A stretch of DNA of 64,000 nt from Eurosta solidaginis (lineage: Eukaryota > Arthropoda > Insecta > Diptera > Tephritidae), in contig NC_090319.1 of the NCBI RefSeq assembly GCF_040869045.1, positions 372,325,601 to 372,389,600 of the forward strand. The letters are read 5' to 3'. Under the pieces are notes generated by a model. It was given only the letters and a program-made list of their open reading frames with translations, was not told the origin of the DNA and did no database searches. Below are positions 34,905-47,076 of the stretch, one piece after another. Position numbers and translations under genes: made by a program. Positions within the stretch are counted from its first letter, which is position 1. The number at the start of each line of letters is the position of its first letter.

Positions 34905-35080
34905 GGTGCAATAACCTCCGAAGAGATTTAAGGCCGAGCTTCGCTTCCAATTTGCGTCGTGCTCCTTTTTAATTTTTCCCACAAATTGGCGTCACGGGAC
35001 GTGCTTGTTTTATGCCGACTCCGAACGGCATTTGCAAGGCAAATGAGTTTTCACTGAGAGCTTTTCATGGCAGATGTCAT
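34905..35080 (-). mobile_element. SINE 3' part, opposite orientation
   Basis: Reverse complement of the body of the neighbouring SINE (TTGCGTCGTGCTCCTTTTTA, CGACTCCGAACGGCATTT and TTTTCACTGAGAGCTTTTCA are shared). The tRNA head is missing, so it is 5' truncated. Confidence 0.75.
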
Positions 35081-35290
35081 TTAAAAATAGACTAAATAAT
35101 AGTGGTCCCAATATAGAACCTTGGGTTACACCAGCGAGCAATGGCCTAATGTCAGATGATACCGATCCTACCTGTGTTTAACCACCCAAGTAGCTCATCA
35201 TTAAATTTTCCGCAGAGTCACTAAATCCAAAGTAAGCATTCACCTTCATACATAGCACAATATAATTAACTGATTCAAGTCGAGCATAAC

Positions 35291-35783
35291 CAACAATGTT
35301 TACTTTTGGCATATCCCCCTAATGAATTTTGCCTGGTTTTCGTTAATAATATTTATTAATTGGAGCAAGGAAATAGATTTTCCGAAAATTTTCACTTTTT
35401 TTTTTTAATTTTGCAACAAAGTGTATATAAACAAACAAATATTTAAAAATTGGTATACACTCTTCTCTTTTAAACTTCAAAATCTTTTTATTAAAGCAAA
35501 AAATTTCAAAATCTGTTAAAAAATACGACCTGCAGCAAGTATTGAAGATGTAATGAGTAATGAGAATGTGCAGTTTGTCCCCACTGTGCGCCGTCATAAA
35601 TCAAAAACGGTTTAAGTTCTCATAACAAAATTCAACATATTGCCTTTTGTCAATTTTGTCGGATAAGGTCTACGCCTACTTTTATATTAAAGATTTTTCA
35701 AAATATCGTAGAAGAACAAAATAATGGGTTGGTCCCCATGCCAAATAAAAAAGGTACAAAAGTCCGTCCCTAAATAAGCATAA
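35291..35783. other. Non-coding stretch
   Basis: AT-rich, nothing recognised. Confidence 0.4.
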
Positions 35784-35787
35784 ATAT

Positions 35788-36326
35788 TGTAACGAATATA
35801 GAGAAATTTCACTTATTCCAAACCTTCTGCTAACGTTCGAATCGCTAAACTGTTGAATAAATAACTCCAATATTCAATAATGAAAAATTGTCTTTATTAG
35901 ACTACTTTGAAAGTACTTCACAATAACACTTATACTTCACAACCAATAGCGTGCTTAAATCAAAACTGATTACTGATTCCTCAGCTTACGCTGATTTTAT
36001 ACTCTCAGTTTTCTCGTTCATCCATTTCTCCTAAGCTCTAGTCATTTCGCGAAACTGTATTACAAAACAATTGTATCGCTTGCTTGGCTATTAGCTATAT
36101 ACATGTATACCTATTTGTAGTGTATATTCTTCTTATTGCCATATGCGGATGTATGCATGAGTACTACTTCGGCTGATGGTTACATGTGTTAGCGCGTATC
36201 TCTTCGTTGCCTTGTACGTACATATGTGTGTAAATGATTATTGATTTGTTTACGTACATACGAGTGGCTGCTTAGTATCAGCTTAGTGATACTAGTATTA
36301 GGTTAGTGATGCTAATATTCGTCACA
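35788..36326 (-). repeat. Solo LTR of a gypsy element related to 19667-25466
   Basis: On the minus strand it begins TGTGACGAATATTAGC and ends ATATTCGTTACA. It shares long blocks with the full element's LTRs, including TTATTGTGAAGTACTTT, the AATAAAG signal and ATTGGAGTTATTTATTCAAC. Both sides carry ATAT (35784-35787 and 36327-36330), a 4-bp target duplication. It has no internal region, so it is a recombination product of a once complete copy. The centre differs from 19667-20229, implying another subfamily. Confidence 0.9.
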
Positions 36327-36439
36327 ATATGTAGAGAGGATGTGGAAAAAAATGTGTTTTCTTTTTGAAAACAGCCGTTATTGTTTTTTATTGAACTTTG
36401 GTTATTTGACATCTCGTTTTACAAATTGATATATCATTA

Positions 36440-39326
36440 TTATACTCAGTTGAGCAGGGCTGACAGAGTGTATTAACTTTGATTGGATAACGGTTGGTTG
36501 TACAGGTATAAAGTAATCGAGATAGATATAGACTTCCATATATCAAAATCATCAGTATCGAAAAAAAATTCGATTGAGCCATGTCCGTCCGTCCGTCCGT
36601 CCGACCGTCCGTCTGCCCGTTAACACGATAACTTGAGTAAATTTTGAGTTATCTTGATGAAATTTGGTATATAGGTTCCTGGGCACTCGTCTCAGATCGC
36701 TATTTAAAATGAATGATATCGGACAATAACCACGCCCACTTATTCGATATCGAAAATTTCGAAAAATCGAAAAAGTGCGATAATTCATTACCAAATACGG
36801 AGTAAGTGATGAAACTTGGTAGGAGAGTTGAACTTATGACGCAGAATGGAAAACTAGCAAAATTTTGGACAATGGGCGTGGCACCGCCCACTTTTAAAAG
36901 AAGGTAATTTAAAAGTTTTGCAAGCTGTAATTTGGCAGTCGTTGAAGATATCATGATGAAATTTGGCAGGAACGTTACTCTTATTACTATATGTCTGCTT
37001 AATAAACCTTAGCAAAATCGGAGAACGACCACGCCCACTTTTTAAAAAAAAAATTTTTAATTCAAATTTTAAAAGAAAAGTTAATATCTTTACAGTATAT
37101 AAGTAAATTATGTCAAAATTTAACTCCAGTAATGTTATGTTGCAACAAAATACAAAAATAAAAGAAAATTTCAAAATGGGCGTGGCTCCGCCCTTTTTAA
37201 TTTAATTTGTCTAGGATACTTTTAATGCCATAAGTTGAACAAAAATTTACCAATCCCTGTGAAATTTGGTAGAGGCTTAGATTCTAGGACGATAACTGTT
37301 TTCTGTGAAAAAGGGCGAAATCGGTTGAAGCCACTCCCAGTTTTTATACACAGTCGACCGTCTGTCCTTCCGGTCGGCCGTTAACACGATAACTTGAGCA
37401 AAAATCTATATATCTTTACTAAACTCAGTTCACGTACTTACCTGAACTCACTTCGTATTGGTGTAAAAAATGGCCGAAATTCGACTATGACCACGCCCAC
37501 TTTTTCGATATCGAAAATTACGAAAATGAAAAAAATGCTATAATTATATACCAAATACGAAAAAAGGGATGAAACATGGTAATTGTATTGGTCTATTGAC
37601 GCAAAATATAACTTTAGAAAAAAACTTCGTAAAATGGGTGTGACACTTACCATATTAAGTAGAAGAATATGAAAAAGTTTTGCAGGGCGAAATCAAAAGC
37701 CCTTGGAATGTTGGAAGGAATACTGTTCGTGGTATTACATATATAAATAAATTAGCGGTACCCGACAGATTATTTTCTGGATCACCCTGGTCCACATTTT
37801 GGTCGATATCTCGAAAACGCCTTCACATATACAACTAACGGCCACTCCCTTTTAAAACCATCATTAATACCTTTAATTTGATACCCATATCGTACAAACA
37901 CATTCTAGAGTCACCCCTGGTCCACCTTTATGGCGATATCTCGAAAAGGCGTCCACATATAGAACTAAGGCCCACTTTCTTTTTCAAATACTCATTAACA
38001 CTTTTCATTTGATACCCATATCGTACAAAAGCATTCTAGAGTCACCTCTGGTCCACCTTTATGACAATATCTCGAAAAGGCGTCCACCTATAGAACTAAG
38101 GCCCACGCCCTTTTAAAATACTCATTAACACCTTTCATTTGATACCCATATTGTACAAATGCATTCCAGAGTCACCCCTGGTTAACGTTTATGGCGATAT
38201 CCCGAAAAGGCGTCCACCCACAGAACTAAGGCCCATATCCTTTTAAAATACTTATTAACACTTTTCGTTTTATACCCATATTGTACAAAAGCATTTTAGA
38301 GTCAACCCTGGTCCACATTTATAATGATATACTGAAAAGGCGACCACCTATAGAACTAAGGCCCACTCCCTTTTAAAATACTCATTAACACCTTTCATTT
38401 GATACCCATATCGTACAAACAAATTCTAGAGTCACCCCTGGTCCACCTTTATGGCGATATCTTGAAAAGGCGTCCACCTATAGAACTAAGGCCCACGCTC
38501 TTTTAAAATACTCATTAACACCTTTCATTTGATACCCTTTTTGTACAAACAAATTCTAGATTCACCCCTGGTCCACCTTTATGGCGATATCTCGAAAAGG
38601 CGTCCACCTATAGAACTAAGGCCAACGCCCTTTTAAAATACTCATTAACAGCTTTCATTTGATACCCATATTGTACAAACGCATTCTAGAGTCAACCCTG
38701 GTCCACGTTTATGGCGATGTCCCGAAAAGGCGTCCACCCATAGAACTAAGGCCCACTCCCATTTAAAACACTTATTAACACCTTTCGTTTGACACCCATA
38801 TTGTACAAACGCATTCTAGAGTCAAACCTGGTCCACTTTTATAACGATATACCGAAAAGGCGTCCACCTATAGAACTAAGGCCCACTCCCTTTTAAAATA
38901 CTCATTAACACCTTTCACCTTGATACCCATATCGTACAAACATATTCTAGAGTCACCCCTGGTGCACCTTTATGGCGATATCTCGAAAAGGCGTCCACCT
39001 ATAGAACTAAGGCCCACTCTCTTTTAAAATACTCATTAACACCATTCATTTGATACCCATGTCGTACAAACAATTTCTAGAGTCAACGCTGATCGGCCTT
39101 CATGGTGATATCCCTAAATGGCGTCCACCTATAGAACTATGGCCCACTCCCTCATAAAATACTCTTTAATACCTTTCATTTGATACACATGTCATACAAA
39201 CACATTCCAGAATTACCCTCGGTTCACTTTCCTACATGGTTATTTTCCCTTATGTTGTCACCATAGCTCTCAACTGAGTATGTAATGTTCGGTTACACCC
39301 GAACTTAACCTTCCTTACTTGTTTTT
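36440..39326 (+). mobile_element. Helentron-like non-autonomous element, copy 1
   Basis: The left end is ATACTCAGTTGAGCAGGG. The right end has AGCTCTCAACTGAGTATG, then a hairpin GTTCGG-TTACAC-CCGAAC, then a TTCCTTACTTGTTTT terminus. The left end pairs with the CTCAACTGAGTAT segment just before the hairpin. A subterminal inverted repeat, a 3' hairpin and an internal minisatellite are the signature of Helentron-type elements such as DINE-1. The left half has a (CCGT)n tract near 36585 and repeated CCACGCCCACTTTT and GGGCGTGGCACCGCCC strings. Its short open frames are not genes. Confidence 0.7.
37760..39240 (+). repeat. 130-bp minisatellite, about eleven units
   Basis: The landmark CATTCTAGAGTCACC recurs near 37901, 38032, 38162, 38292, 38422, 38552, 38682, 38812 and 38943, a 130-131-bp period. 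Each unit has GATATCTCGAAAAGGCGTCC, TAGAACTAAGGCCCAC and TTTCATTTGATACCCATAT. End units are the most diverged. Confidence 0.95.
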
Positions 39327-39513
39327 GTTTTAAGAATCTCTATAGATCCGTTTAATGTCCTTTTGAGCTCTGTAGTATCTTTCGCGTAGTCGTTTTTTCA
39401 TAGTTTGGTGAACAGAAAATCCCACTTAATGGGGCTACAACTGATTAAACAGAAAACGACTTCAGAGCTCAAAAGGACATGAGAAGGAATTATAGAGATT
39501 CTCAAAACAAAAA
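39322..39513. repeat. Short inverted-repeat element
   Basis: TTTTTGTTTTAAGAATCTC on the left matches GAGATTCTCAAAACAAAAA on the right in reverse complement. The pairing continues through a TCCTTTTGAGCTCTG / CAGAGCTCAAAAGGA block, giving arms of about 60 bases around a 70-base centre. It directly abuts the end of the Helentron-like copy. It may be a small foldback MITE. Confidence 0.7.
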
Positions 39514-40065
39514 GTATGACACATTGTATTTAAAAATCAGATATAAAATCACCAAGCTATAAAAAAAAAAAAAATTTTTTTTCGAGACCCTCCCAACGAA
39601 ATCTTAAAACTTATGGGCGAACTCTTGCAACTTTATTTTCGACACCTAAAAAAGTTTTCAAAAAAATTTGCATGACATCGGCCGACGCATTCGGTTCAGG
39701 ACCACTCTAACTTTCATTTAAAATATTAAAAGGGCTGTGGAAAAATATAAAGGGCAATTTCTACTCGAAAAATAGTTTAACAAAAATGCATTTTGACTTT
39801 CAACGTATCATCCTCAAGAAAGCCTGGGGTTAAAACTTTAAGAATGATTTTGAAGGCGATACAACAAAGTAAACAGTTTTCTTAAATTTGCCTATACAAC
39901 CCTGCTGAAAATACAAAAAATGCGTATTTTCTAATAAATCAATTAGTAAAATAATTCAAAAATACAGCATAGGTATTGTAAAAGAACATGAGTTCATACT
40001 TACCCTTATGTGACTTTCAGCTCTGAGTACTATTGAGACAAAGGCAGGCACCTAGCACTGTTACT
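39514..40065. other. Non-coding stretch
   Basis: Nothing recognised. Confidence 0.4.
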
Positions 40066-40073
40066 ATTTTCAC

Positions 40074-40610
40074 TAGGGCTGGGACTATCCGCATATTCGA
40101 ATATCCGGATATCCATACGGATATCCGTTGACACGGATAAAATCCGCCGGCATGGATATCCGGTTAATATTCGTTTGTAAAACTATCCGGATTTATGAAG
40201 ATCCGGTTAATAACCGTATTTTTGGATATCCAGTGAAAACAACAAATTGATGTACCATATACATATGTTTATTTAACATTACTAACAATAAATTCGTGGG
40301 GCATTTATATCAATTAACAGCGTTTTTTCACAATATAAACAAATGGCACTGTTCTTAGTTTCACTTGCTTGTAAAATTGTAGGTTTTTAATTTTTGACGT
40401 TAATTTAATACTCTACAAACATATTTTGTGAATAATATTTCGATGTTTGCTTCGTTCAATTCTGATATGCAGATATTCAACTTTTATATTCCAGTATGTG
40501 GACTTACGGATATCCGGATTTCCCATTTATGAATCCGGATATCCGGATAGCCGGATTTTTTGCTTCGAATATCCGATAGTTGAAAAATCCGGATGCATTT
40601 CACAGCCTTA
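40074..40610. mobile_element. hAT-like MITE (537 bp)
   Basis: The ends are TAGGGCTGGGAC and, in reverse complement on the right, TAAGGCTGTGAA, with an inner shared ATATTCGAA. Flanks ATTTTCAC (40066-40073) and ATTTTCAT (40611-40618) look like an 8-bp target duplication with one change, as expected for hAT. Both terminal regions are crowded with GGATATCCGGATATCC palindromes. There is no coding capacity. Confidence 0.7.
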
Positions 40611-40618
40611 ATTTTCAT

Positions 40619-43223
40619 TGATTTCAATTTCATATCAACTTTTGGCAATAAGAACACTTGAAAGAAGCACAACCCATACACTTGTATGCTTTTAAATGCG
40701 GTGCCTTTCACACACATGGATTAACTTCAACAGCCACATAACAATTTTCACATTACCCACAATTTTTTGGTAATTCTTTCTTATTAATTATATGTACCGA
40801 TAGACTAATTTCTAACATTTTGTGCACTGCCCAAATTTATTCACAGGCGGATATGCAATATATGTATGTACAGCTGCAAATTTCCGCTTTTATCAGAAGA
40901 AAGTGAAAAGCGGTTAATTTTCACGGAATAAGCAACGAAATTTAACTTATACTCACAAAATGGATACAATAACACTCAAGTATGACAAGCAACTTTTAAT
41001 ATTAATTAATTAATATACGGACGAAGCACTTTTTAACTTTTCGCACCAATAGCTTTAAGATAACCGTACTTTGTAATTATGTATGTACACTCAAAACAGG
41101 AACAAGGCTCTGAACCGCCAAAGTCGATAATGTAGTTGGAAAGGAAATGCTTCAGCCAATAATGCTGCCACCCTTTCTGCAATTTTTTTTTAACATTTAT
41201 TCATCAAGGTCGATACATACATTCACCAATTCTTCGCAAAATCGTAGTTCGTTGGTACAACGTACAGGTCGGTGGTGCCCGGTGTCAAGCAACAAAAATA
41301 TTTGTATGTAAATAACGACTTATGAATCCGGTGCGCAACACCACTATGATTTTTTAGTAGTAGCCCGTCTGCGTGAGAAATTTCTCGTTTGAGCCTACGA
41401 ACTTTCGGGTCGTGTCTTCTTGCTTATAAGTTCTCTAAAAGATGCTACCCATTTAATATTCTAAGCAACCCATTTAAATAACGGAATGCAATTTCAAAAA
41501 GTATTCTTATTTATACCTTGCCAATTTAGGTACTTTTGTAAGCGTCTGTGAAAAAAAATCCAACTTTTGTTGCAAGCAAAACATAAAGAGAAGAAGGCGA
41601 CGTTTGCTTTGGCTTAGGGTGGCTTCACACCTTGCAAGTGAGAATATATTTTCCCCACGTTGGTATTTTTCTAACATTTTTCACAGTTAAAAACTGAAAT
41701 TTAACAAATGAATAGGACACAAGTTTTTTTCTTGTGAAGTGAGAATATTTATAACAGTGCTTCTCGAAATTTTGTATGTGAATGGGCAAGGCGAAATAAA
41801 CTTCAATTGCTTGGTCTGAAGATCCTTTATATTAACAAACGCAACATCTTGCGTAATTGTGGCGATGTAACTGGCATGCTTAAGATTCCGTGATTACGTT
41901 GGCCTCCTTCGGCGGCGATTGTAAAAAATTACCCTGGCCAGTCCACCAATGGGGTGGGGTCACAATCAAATCCGTGCGAAATCACTTTGTACACCAAATT
42001 TTTTTCAGTGCAGAACAACATTACAACAACTACATGAAAATTGCAAACTTCAACGGCAAATATCTCCGGACAGAGGTAAACATTTTTTTCCACCTTCGGA
42101 TAATTGTTGTCGTGGTCGATACCTGTCTTTTAATACCTCCTGCGAAATTTTTGGACGCGTATTAACAGTTGACCCCTGTTCTAGACTTTTACGTGAAATA
42201 TACTAGACGACATGTTGGTAATTAGTATTTTAGTGCTCTTCACTTTTTAAGTCTTCGAAGCATAATTGGCACTTATGTATATTGGGCACTTCCCCGACCA
42301 AACGCTAATCAATCGTACTCATTAGCCGTGTCTTTTTTTTTAAATGTTTATACATCTACATTTGCGGGTAAACAACGCTTATCATCACTACTTAAGTGTA
42401 ATGTTTACGAGACCCATCTAGCGGCAGTGGTTAAATAACTTGCTACAGAACGGGTTGTACCGAATAGTGGAGACACGCACCTCTGTTTTGCATAGTGTAT
42501 AACCTATAGCTGAATCGATTACGGTGAATAGTAAACACACACCATTTGTAGAGGTAAAACATAGAGGCAGGGTAGAGGTAAAACATAGACACACATTTCA
42601 GTTGCATCTGAGTATAATGCATATTGAAATTTATGAGTACTAATTTTCTGCGCAGCAATTTCAGAAGTGTAGATAAAGCACTTGCCAGTCCATATAAAGT
42701 TCAAGTGCATATGTACATATATATAGTTTAAAAAAAAAATTCGGCTATGGCCACTAGTTAGTCCACAACTACACCGTTTGCAATTTTTTTCGTTGTTGGC
42801 GTTTGACGTTTTTCCGCAGTGAAAAAACCTTCATATTTCTGAACTGCACGCAATATTTATATTTTTCTGAAAAATTTAATATTTAACCTTGTTTTTTTTT
42901 ATTCCTTTTGCTCTGAGATCGATTTTTAGATTTTACATTGCGCAAAAATTCCAAAAAAAATTATTGCTGACCAGAACAGAGAACGCTTGTACCTCGTAAA
43001 TGTTTTTATCATAGTTTTATCAAAAATATATTGCAACCGAAGTGTGTTTGAATTTCTCTTTACGGACAGTACTATAATGTCAATTTGAAAATAATTTAAG
43101 CCCATTTGAAAACAAAATTTTTCAATTTTATAAACCTTTTAAAAAAATTAAACAAAGTTTGCCTTTCAATTAACCATTTAATTTAATAAAAGGTATATTT
43201 AATACGTAAGACGTTAGTATGAG
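40619..43223. other. Non-coding stretch
   Basis: No gene or element recognised. Overlapping frames at 41890-42206 have no familiar motif. Confidence 0.4.
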
Positions 43224-43644
43224 TTAGGCACGGTTTTTCAGTACAAGTTCAACTCAGTTTGTCAGTTAAACTACGCTTAAACTTATTCTGCAGTTTTTCG
43301 GTCTACTTTAGCTGAAGTTTAAGCTAAGCTTAAGCGGCCGATCTGCCAGGGTTAAACTCTAGTTAACCTATCAGTTATTTGCGTTCGTACGAAATGGCGT
43401 CGAATATACCCAACAAGCATGTTGGCTTGAGTACCATTAAGGCTCATATTGATAACTAGGCATACTTCTAAAATCTCAAGAGTTGTTTCGAAACAATGGC
43501 TCAACTCGAGAATCATAGCGTACTCAGCAAAAGATAGAATGTTTTATAAAGCAAAATATGCTATTACTTAAGTTGAAAAAATGAAGTTAACAACTTGGTT
43601 CTCTAACTGGAATCAAATGTAAGATTCCATGATGTTGATGTTGG

Positions 43645-43700
43645 ACCTTCGGTGTCGTAAGCGGAGCACGCTACCATCACACCACGGCGGCCGCCTATAT
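43645..43700 (-). mobile_element. SINE tRNA-like head fragment
   Basis: On the minus strand CCGTGGTGTGATGGTAGCGT followed by GCTCCGCTTACGACACCGAA matches the first 45 bases of the SINE at 34388. Only the head is present. Confidence 0.65.
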
Positions 43701-43803
43701 AATTTATTCTTGATTAATTACGCTTCATTGCTGCTATCAACCAAGTGTTTATTTCTCACGATAAACAGCCGTTGGTTTTGGTGGTACCACCTTGGAGATT
43801 TTT

Positions 43804-45988
43804 TATACTCAGTTGAGCAGAGCTCACGGAGTATATTAACTTTGATTGGATAACGGTTGGTTGTACAGGTATAAAGGAATCGAGATAGATATAGACTTCC
43901 ATATATCAAAATCATCAGTATCGAAAAAAAATTCGATTGAGCCATGTCCGTCCGTCCGTCCGTCTGTCTGTTAACACAATAACTTGAGTAAATTTTGAGG
44001 TATCTTGATGAAATTTGGTATGTAGGTTCCTTGGCACTCATCTCAGATCGCTGTTTTAAATGAACGATATCGGACTATAACCACGACCACTTTTTCGATA
44101 TCGAAAATTTCGACAAATCGAAAAAGTGCGATAACTCATTACCAAATACGGATTAAGCGATGAAGCTTGGTAGGTGAGTTGAACTTATGACGCAGAATAG
44201 AAAACTTGTAAAATTTGGAACAATGGGCGTGGCAGCGCCCACTTTTAAAAGAAGGTAATTTAGAAGTTTTGCAAGCTGTAATTTGGCTGTCGTTGCAGAT
44301 ATCATGATGAAATTTGGCAGGAACGTTACTCTTATTGCTATATGTACGCATAATAAAAATCAGCAAAATCGGAGAACGACCACGCCCACTTTTTAAAAAA
44401 AAATTTTTTTAAGTCAAATTTTAAAAGAAAAGTTAATATCTTTACAGTATATAAGTAAATTATGTCAACATTCAACTCCAGTAATGATATGGTGCAACAA
44501 AATACAAAAATAAAAGAAAATTTCAAAATGGGCGTGGCTCCGCCCTTTTTCATTTAATTTGTCTAGGATACTTTTAATGCCATAAGTCGAACAAAAATTT
44601 ATCAACCCTTGTGAAATTTGGTAGAGGCTTAGATTCTAGGACGATAACTGTTTTCTGTGAAAAAGGGCGAAATCGGTTGAAGCCACGCTCGGCCGTTAAC
44701 CCGATAACTTGAGCAAAAATCGATATATCTTTACTAAACTCAGTTCACGTACTTATCTGAACTCATTTTGTATTGGTGTAAAAAATGGCCGAAATCCGAC
44801 AATGACCACGCCCACTTTTTCGATATCGAAAATTACGAAAAATGAAAAAAATGCCATAATTATATACTAAATACGAAAAAAGGGATGAAACATGGTAATT
44901 GTATTGGTCTATTGACGCAAAATATAACTTTAGAAAAAAACTTGGTAAAATGGGTGTGACACCTACCACATTAAGTAGAAGAAAATGAAAAAGTTCTGCA
45001 GGGCGAAGTCAAAAGCCCTTGGAATCTTGGAAGGAATACTGTTCGTTGTATTACATATATAAATAAATTAGCGGTACCCGACAGATGATGTTCTGGATCA
45101 CCCTGGTTCATATTTTGGTCGATATCTCGAAAACGCCTTCACATATACAACTAAGGGCCACTCCCTTTTAAAACCCTCATTAATACCTTTAATTTGATAC
45201 CCATATCGTACAAACGCATTCTAGAGTCCACCCTGGTCCACCTTTATAACGATATTCCGAAAAGGCGTCCACCTATAGAACGAAGGCCCACTCCCTTTTA
45301 AAATACTCATTAACACCTTTCATTTGATACCCATATAGTAGAAACAAATTCTAGAGTCACCCCTGGTTCACCTTTATGGCGATATCTCAAAAAGGCGTCC
45401 ACCTATAGAACTAAGGCCCACGCCCTTTTAAAATACTCATTAACACCTTTCATTTGATACCCATATCGTACAAACAAATTCTATAGTCACCCCTGGTCCA
45501 TCTTTATGGCGATATCTCGAAAAGGCGTCCACCTATAGAACTTAGGCCCACGCCCTTTTAAAATACTCATTAATGCCTTTCATTTGATACCCATATCGTA
45601 CAAACAAATTCTAGAGTCACCCCTGGTCCACCTTTATGGCGATATCTCGAAAAGGCGTTCACCTATAGAACTTAGGCCCACTCCCTTTTAAAATTATCAT
45701 TAATACATTTCATTTGATACCCATATCGTACAAACAAATTCCAGAGTCAGGCCTGGTCCACCTTTATGGCGATATCCCTAAATGGCGTCCATCTATAGAA
45801 CTATGGCCCACTCCCTCTTAAAATACTCTTTAATACCTTCCATTTGATACACATGTCATACAAACACATTCCAGGGTTACCCTAGGTTCTTTTTACTACA
45901 TGGTGATTTTCCCTTATTTTGTCTCCACAGCTCTCAACTGAGTATGTAATGTTCGGTTACACCCGAACTTAGCCTTCCTTACTTGTTT
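43804..45988 (+). mobile_element. Helentron-like non-autonomous element, copy 2
   Basis: Same ends and order as copy 1: ATACTCAGTTGAGCAGAG at the left; AGCTCTCAACTGAGTATG, the GTTCGG/CCGAAC hairpin and CTTCCTTACTTGTTT at the right. It is close to copy 1 over most of its length, with a shorter (CCGT)n tract and a shorter minisatellite. It lies inside the Harbinger-like element. Confidence 0.75.
45080..45900 (+). repeat. 130-bp minisatellite, about six units
   Basis: Same unit as at 37760-39240, with about half as many copies. The last unit (GGTTACCCTAGGTT before the 3' end) matches the last unit of copy 1, so the difference lies in the number of inner units. Confidence 0.9.
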
Positions 45989-46497
45989 CAACTCCCCCTC
46001 AACTCGATATATAATGTAAGATATCAACTGGAGAAATGGGTTGAATATTCATTTGAGAACTGTAAATTTTTCAAAATCTCTCGAAATTAGGATAATTGGA
46101 AAATATTAATGACGTTGGAGATCAACTGGGACACTTTTAATTTAACAAAATTTCTCAAAGGTTGGATAGATACTGGAGAATGAAGTTGGATATCAACTCG
46201 AGAACTATCTGGTTTAAGAATAATTAAATAATGATGTTGGATATTACTTCCGGAACTAGATATATATTTCGCCGCAGAATTTTTTTCGATGTTTTTTGGG
46301 TAAACAAAATCCAGTTGCCGTATCTAGAAATTATCTAGATAATAAAAAAGCCAATGTTGCCGCACAAAACAGCATACCCCAAAGGCGGCCTTAAATTGTG
46401 ACTGAAAAACTGCTCAGTAGTTTAACTGAAGTTTAAATTTGACTAAGCAAGCTTAATTTAAGCTTAGTTTAACCACCCACTGATAAACCGGGCCTTA

Positions 46498-47073
46498 CAA
46501 ATTTTGACACAATAGCTATCATCCGGTGGCAAAATCCTGAGCCAGATAAATAATTTTTCATGTAAATGCAACAACAACGATTTGATCCAGATAGAAGGGT
46601 GGTTCATTTTGTGAGCCAGATAATTTGTTAATTACTTCTTTTTAGGCTGGCAAGGCGGCCTTTAATATACCTACTTTTTCAAAAATAGGTGTCGCTGCTT
46701 AGCCCTTCGCCGTATGAGTTAAATGAAAAACAGCGGCGACATCTGCCTATAACATTTCAGGTGAGCGAAAATTTCACGACATCTGCTTCTCAAGTCTCTA
46801 CATGATCCAGAGCATTCCCGTGAGAATTGAGCGTGAGCCGGAGCTGTAAAACTCACTGAAAGACGGCAAATGTTGCTTTGCTTGCAACAAAAGTGTGCAG
46901 TTGGCTACTTTTTCGTGTCAGAAGGGGCCAGTGTCGTTCTATCTGCAGTTCTCCATTAAAATACGTGTAATCTACTAACCGTACATAAGATTGCGTTAAA
47001 AGCATCTGCATGAAAAACTGCTTATTTGATGGGACTTTCACACTTTGTTGAATACACTTTGACTGCAACCGCG
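46498..47073. other. Non-coding stretch
   Basis: Nothing recognised apart from moderate base composition. Confidence 0.4.
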
Positions 47074-47076
47074 TTA

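Larger units (their letters stand above)
33961..35290 (-). pseudogene. Jockey-like LINE reverse transcriptase, interrupted
   Basis: On the minus strand the RT motif GVTQGSILGPLLFSLFLND lies near 35090-35145. After two SINE insertions (35080-34905 and 34757-34388) the RT thumb region resumes as KLRVSAAFTPLGIRRKL, HKIDVALNHVTRYVFGLARF and EWRTRLLGCEVSEYLRARN at 34270-33961. The segment between the motifs, including the catalytic FADD, is not visible and is probably deleted. This is a dead LINE. Confidence 0.75.
43227..46494. mobile_element. Harbinger-like TIR element carrying nested repeats
   Basis: The left end GGCACGGTTTTTCAGTAC and the reverse complement of the right end (GGCCCGGTTTATCAGTGG) are related terminal inverted repeats, each followed by GTTAAACTACG/AAACTAAGCTTAA-like blocks. 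TTA lies on both sides (43224-43226 and 46495-46497), matching the 3-bp target of PIF/Harbinger elements. The element is a shell: its interior is a SINE piece, a Helentron-like copy and AT-rich filler, and no transposase is visible. Confidence 0.6.

Noticed and set aside
37760..39240. CRISPR-like array
   Set aside because: The whole 130-bp unit repeats without unique spacers and lies inside an insect transposon.
40074..40610. Regulatory cluster of GGATATCC sites
   Set aside because: Terminal repeats and an 8-bp flank duplication explain the palindromes as part of a MITE.
43227..46494. Second pore-channel or other host gene inside the 43-46 kb repeats
   Set aside because: All longer frames there are shared with copy 1 of the Helentron-like element and contain the same repeat strings.
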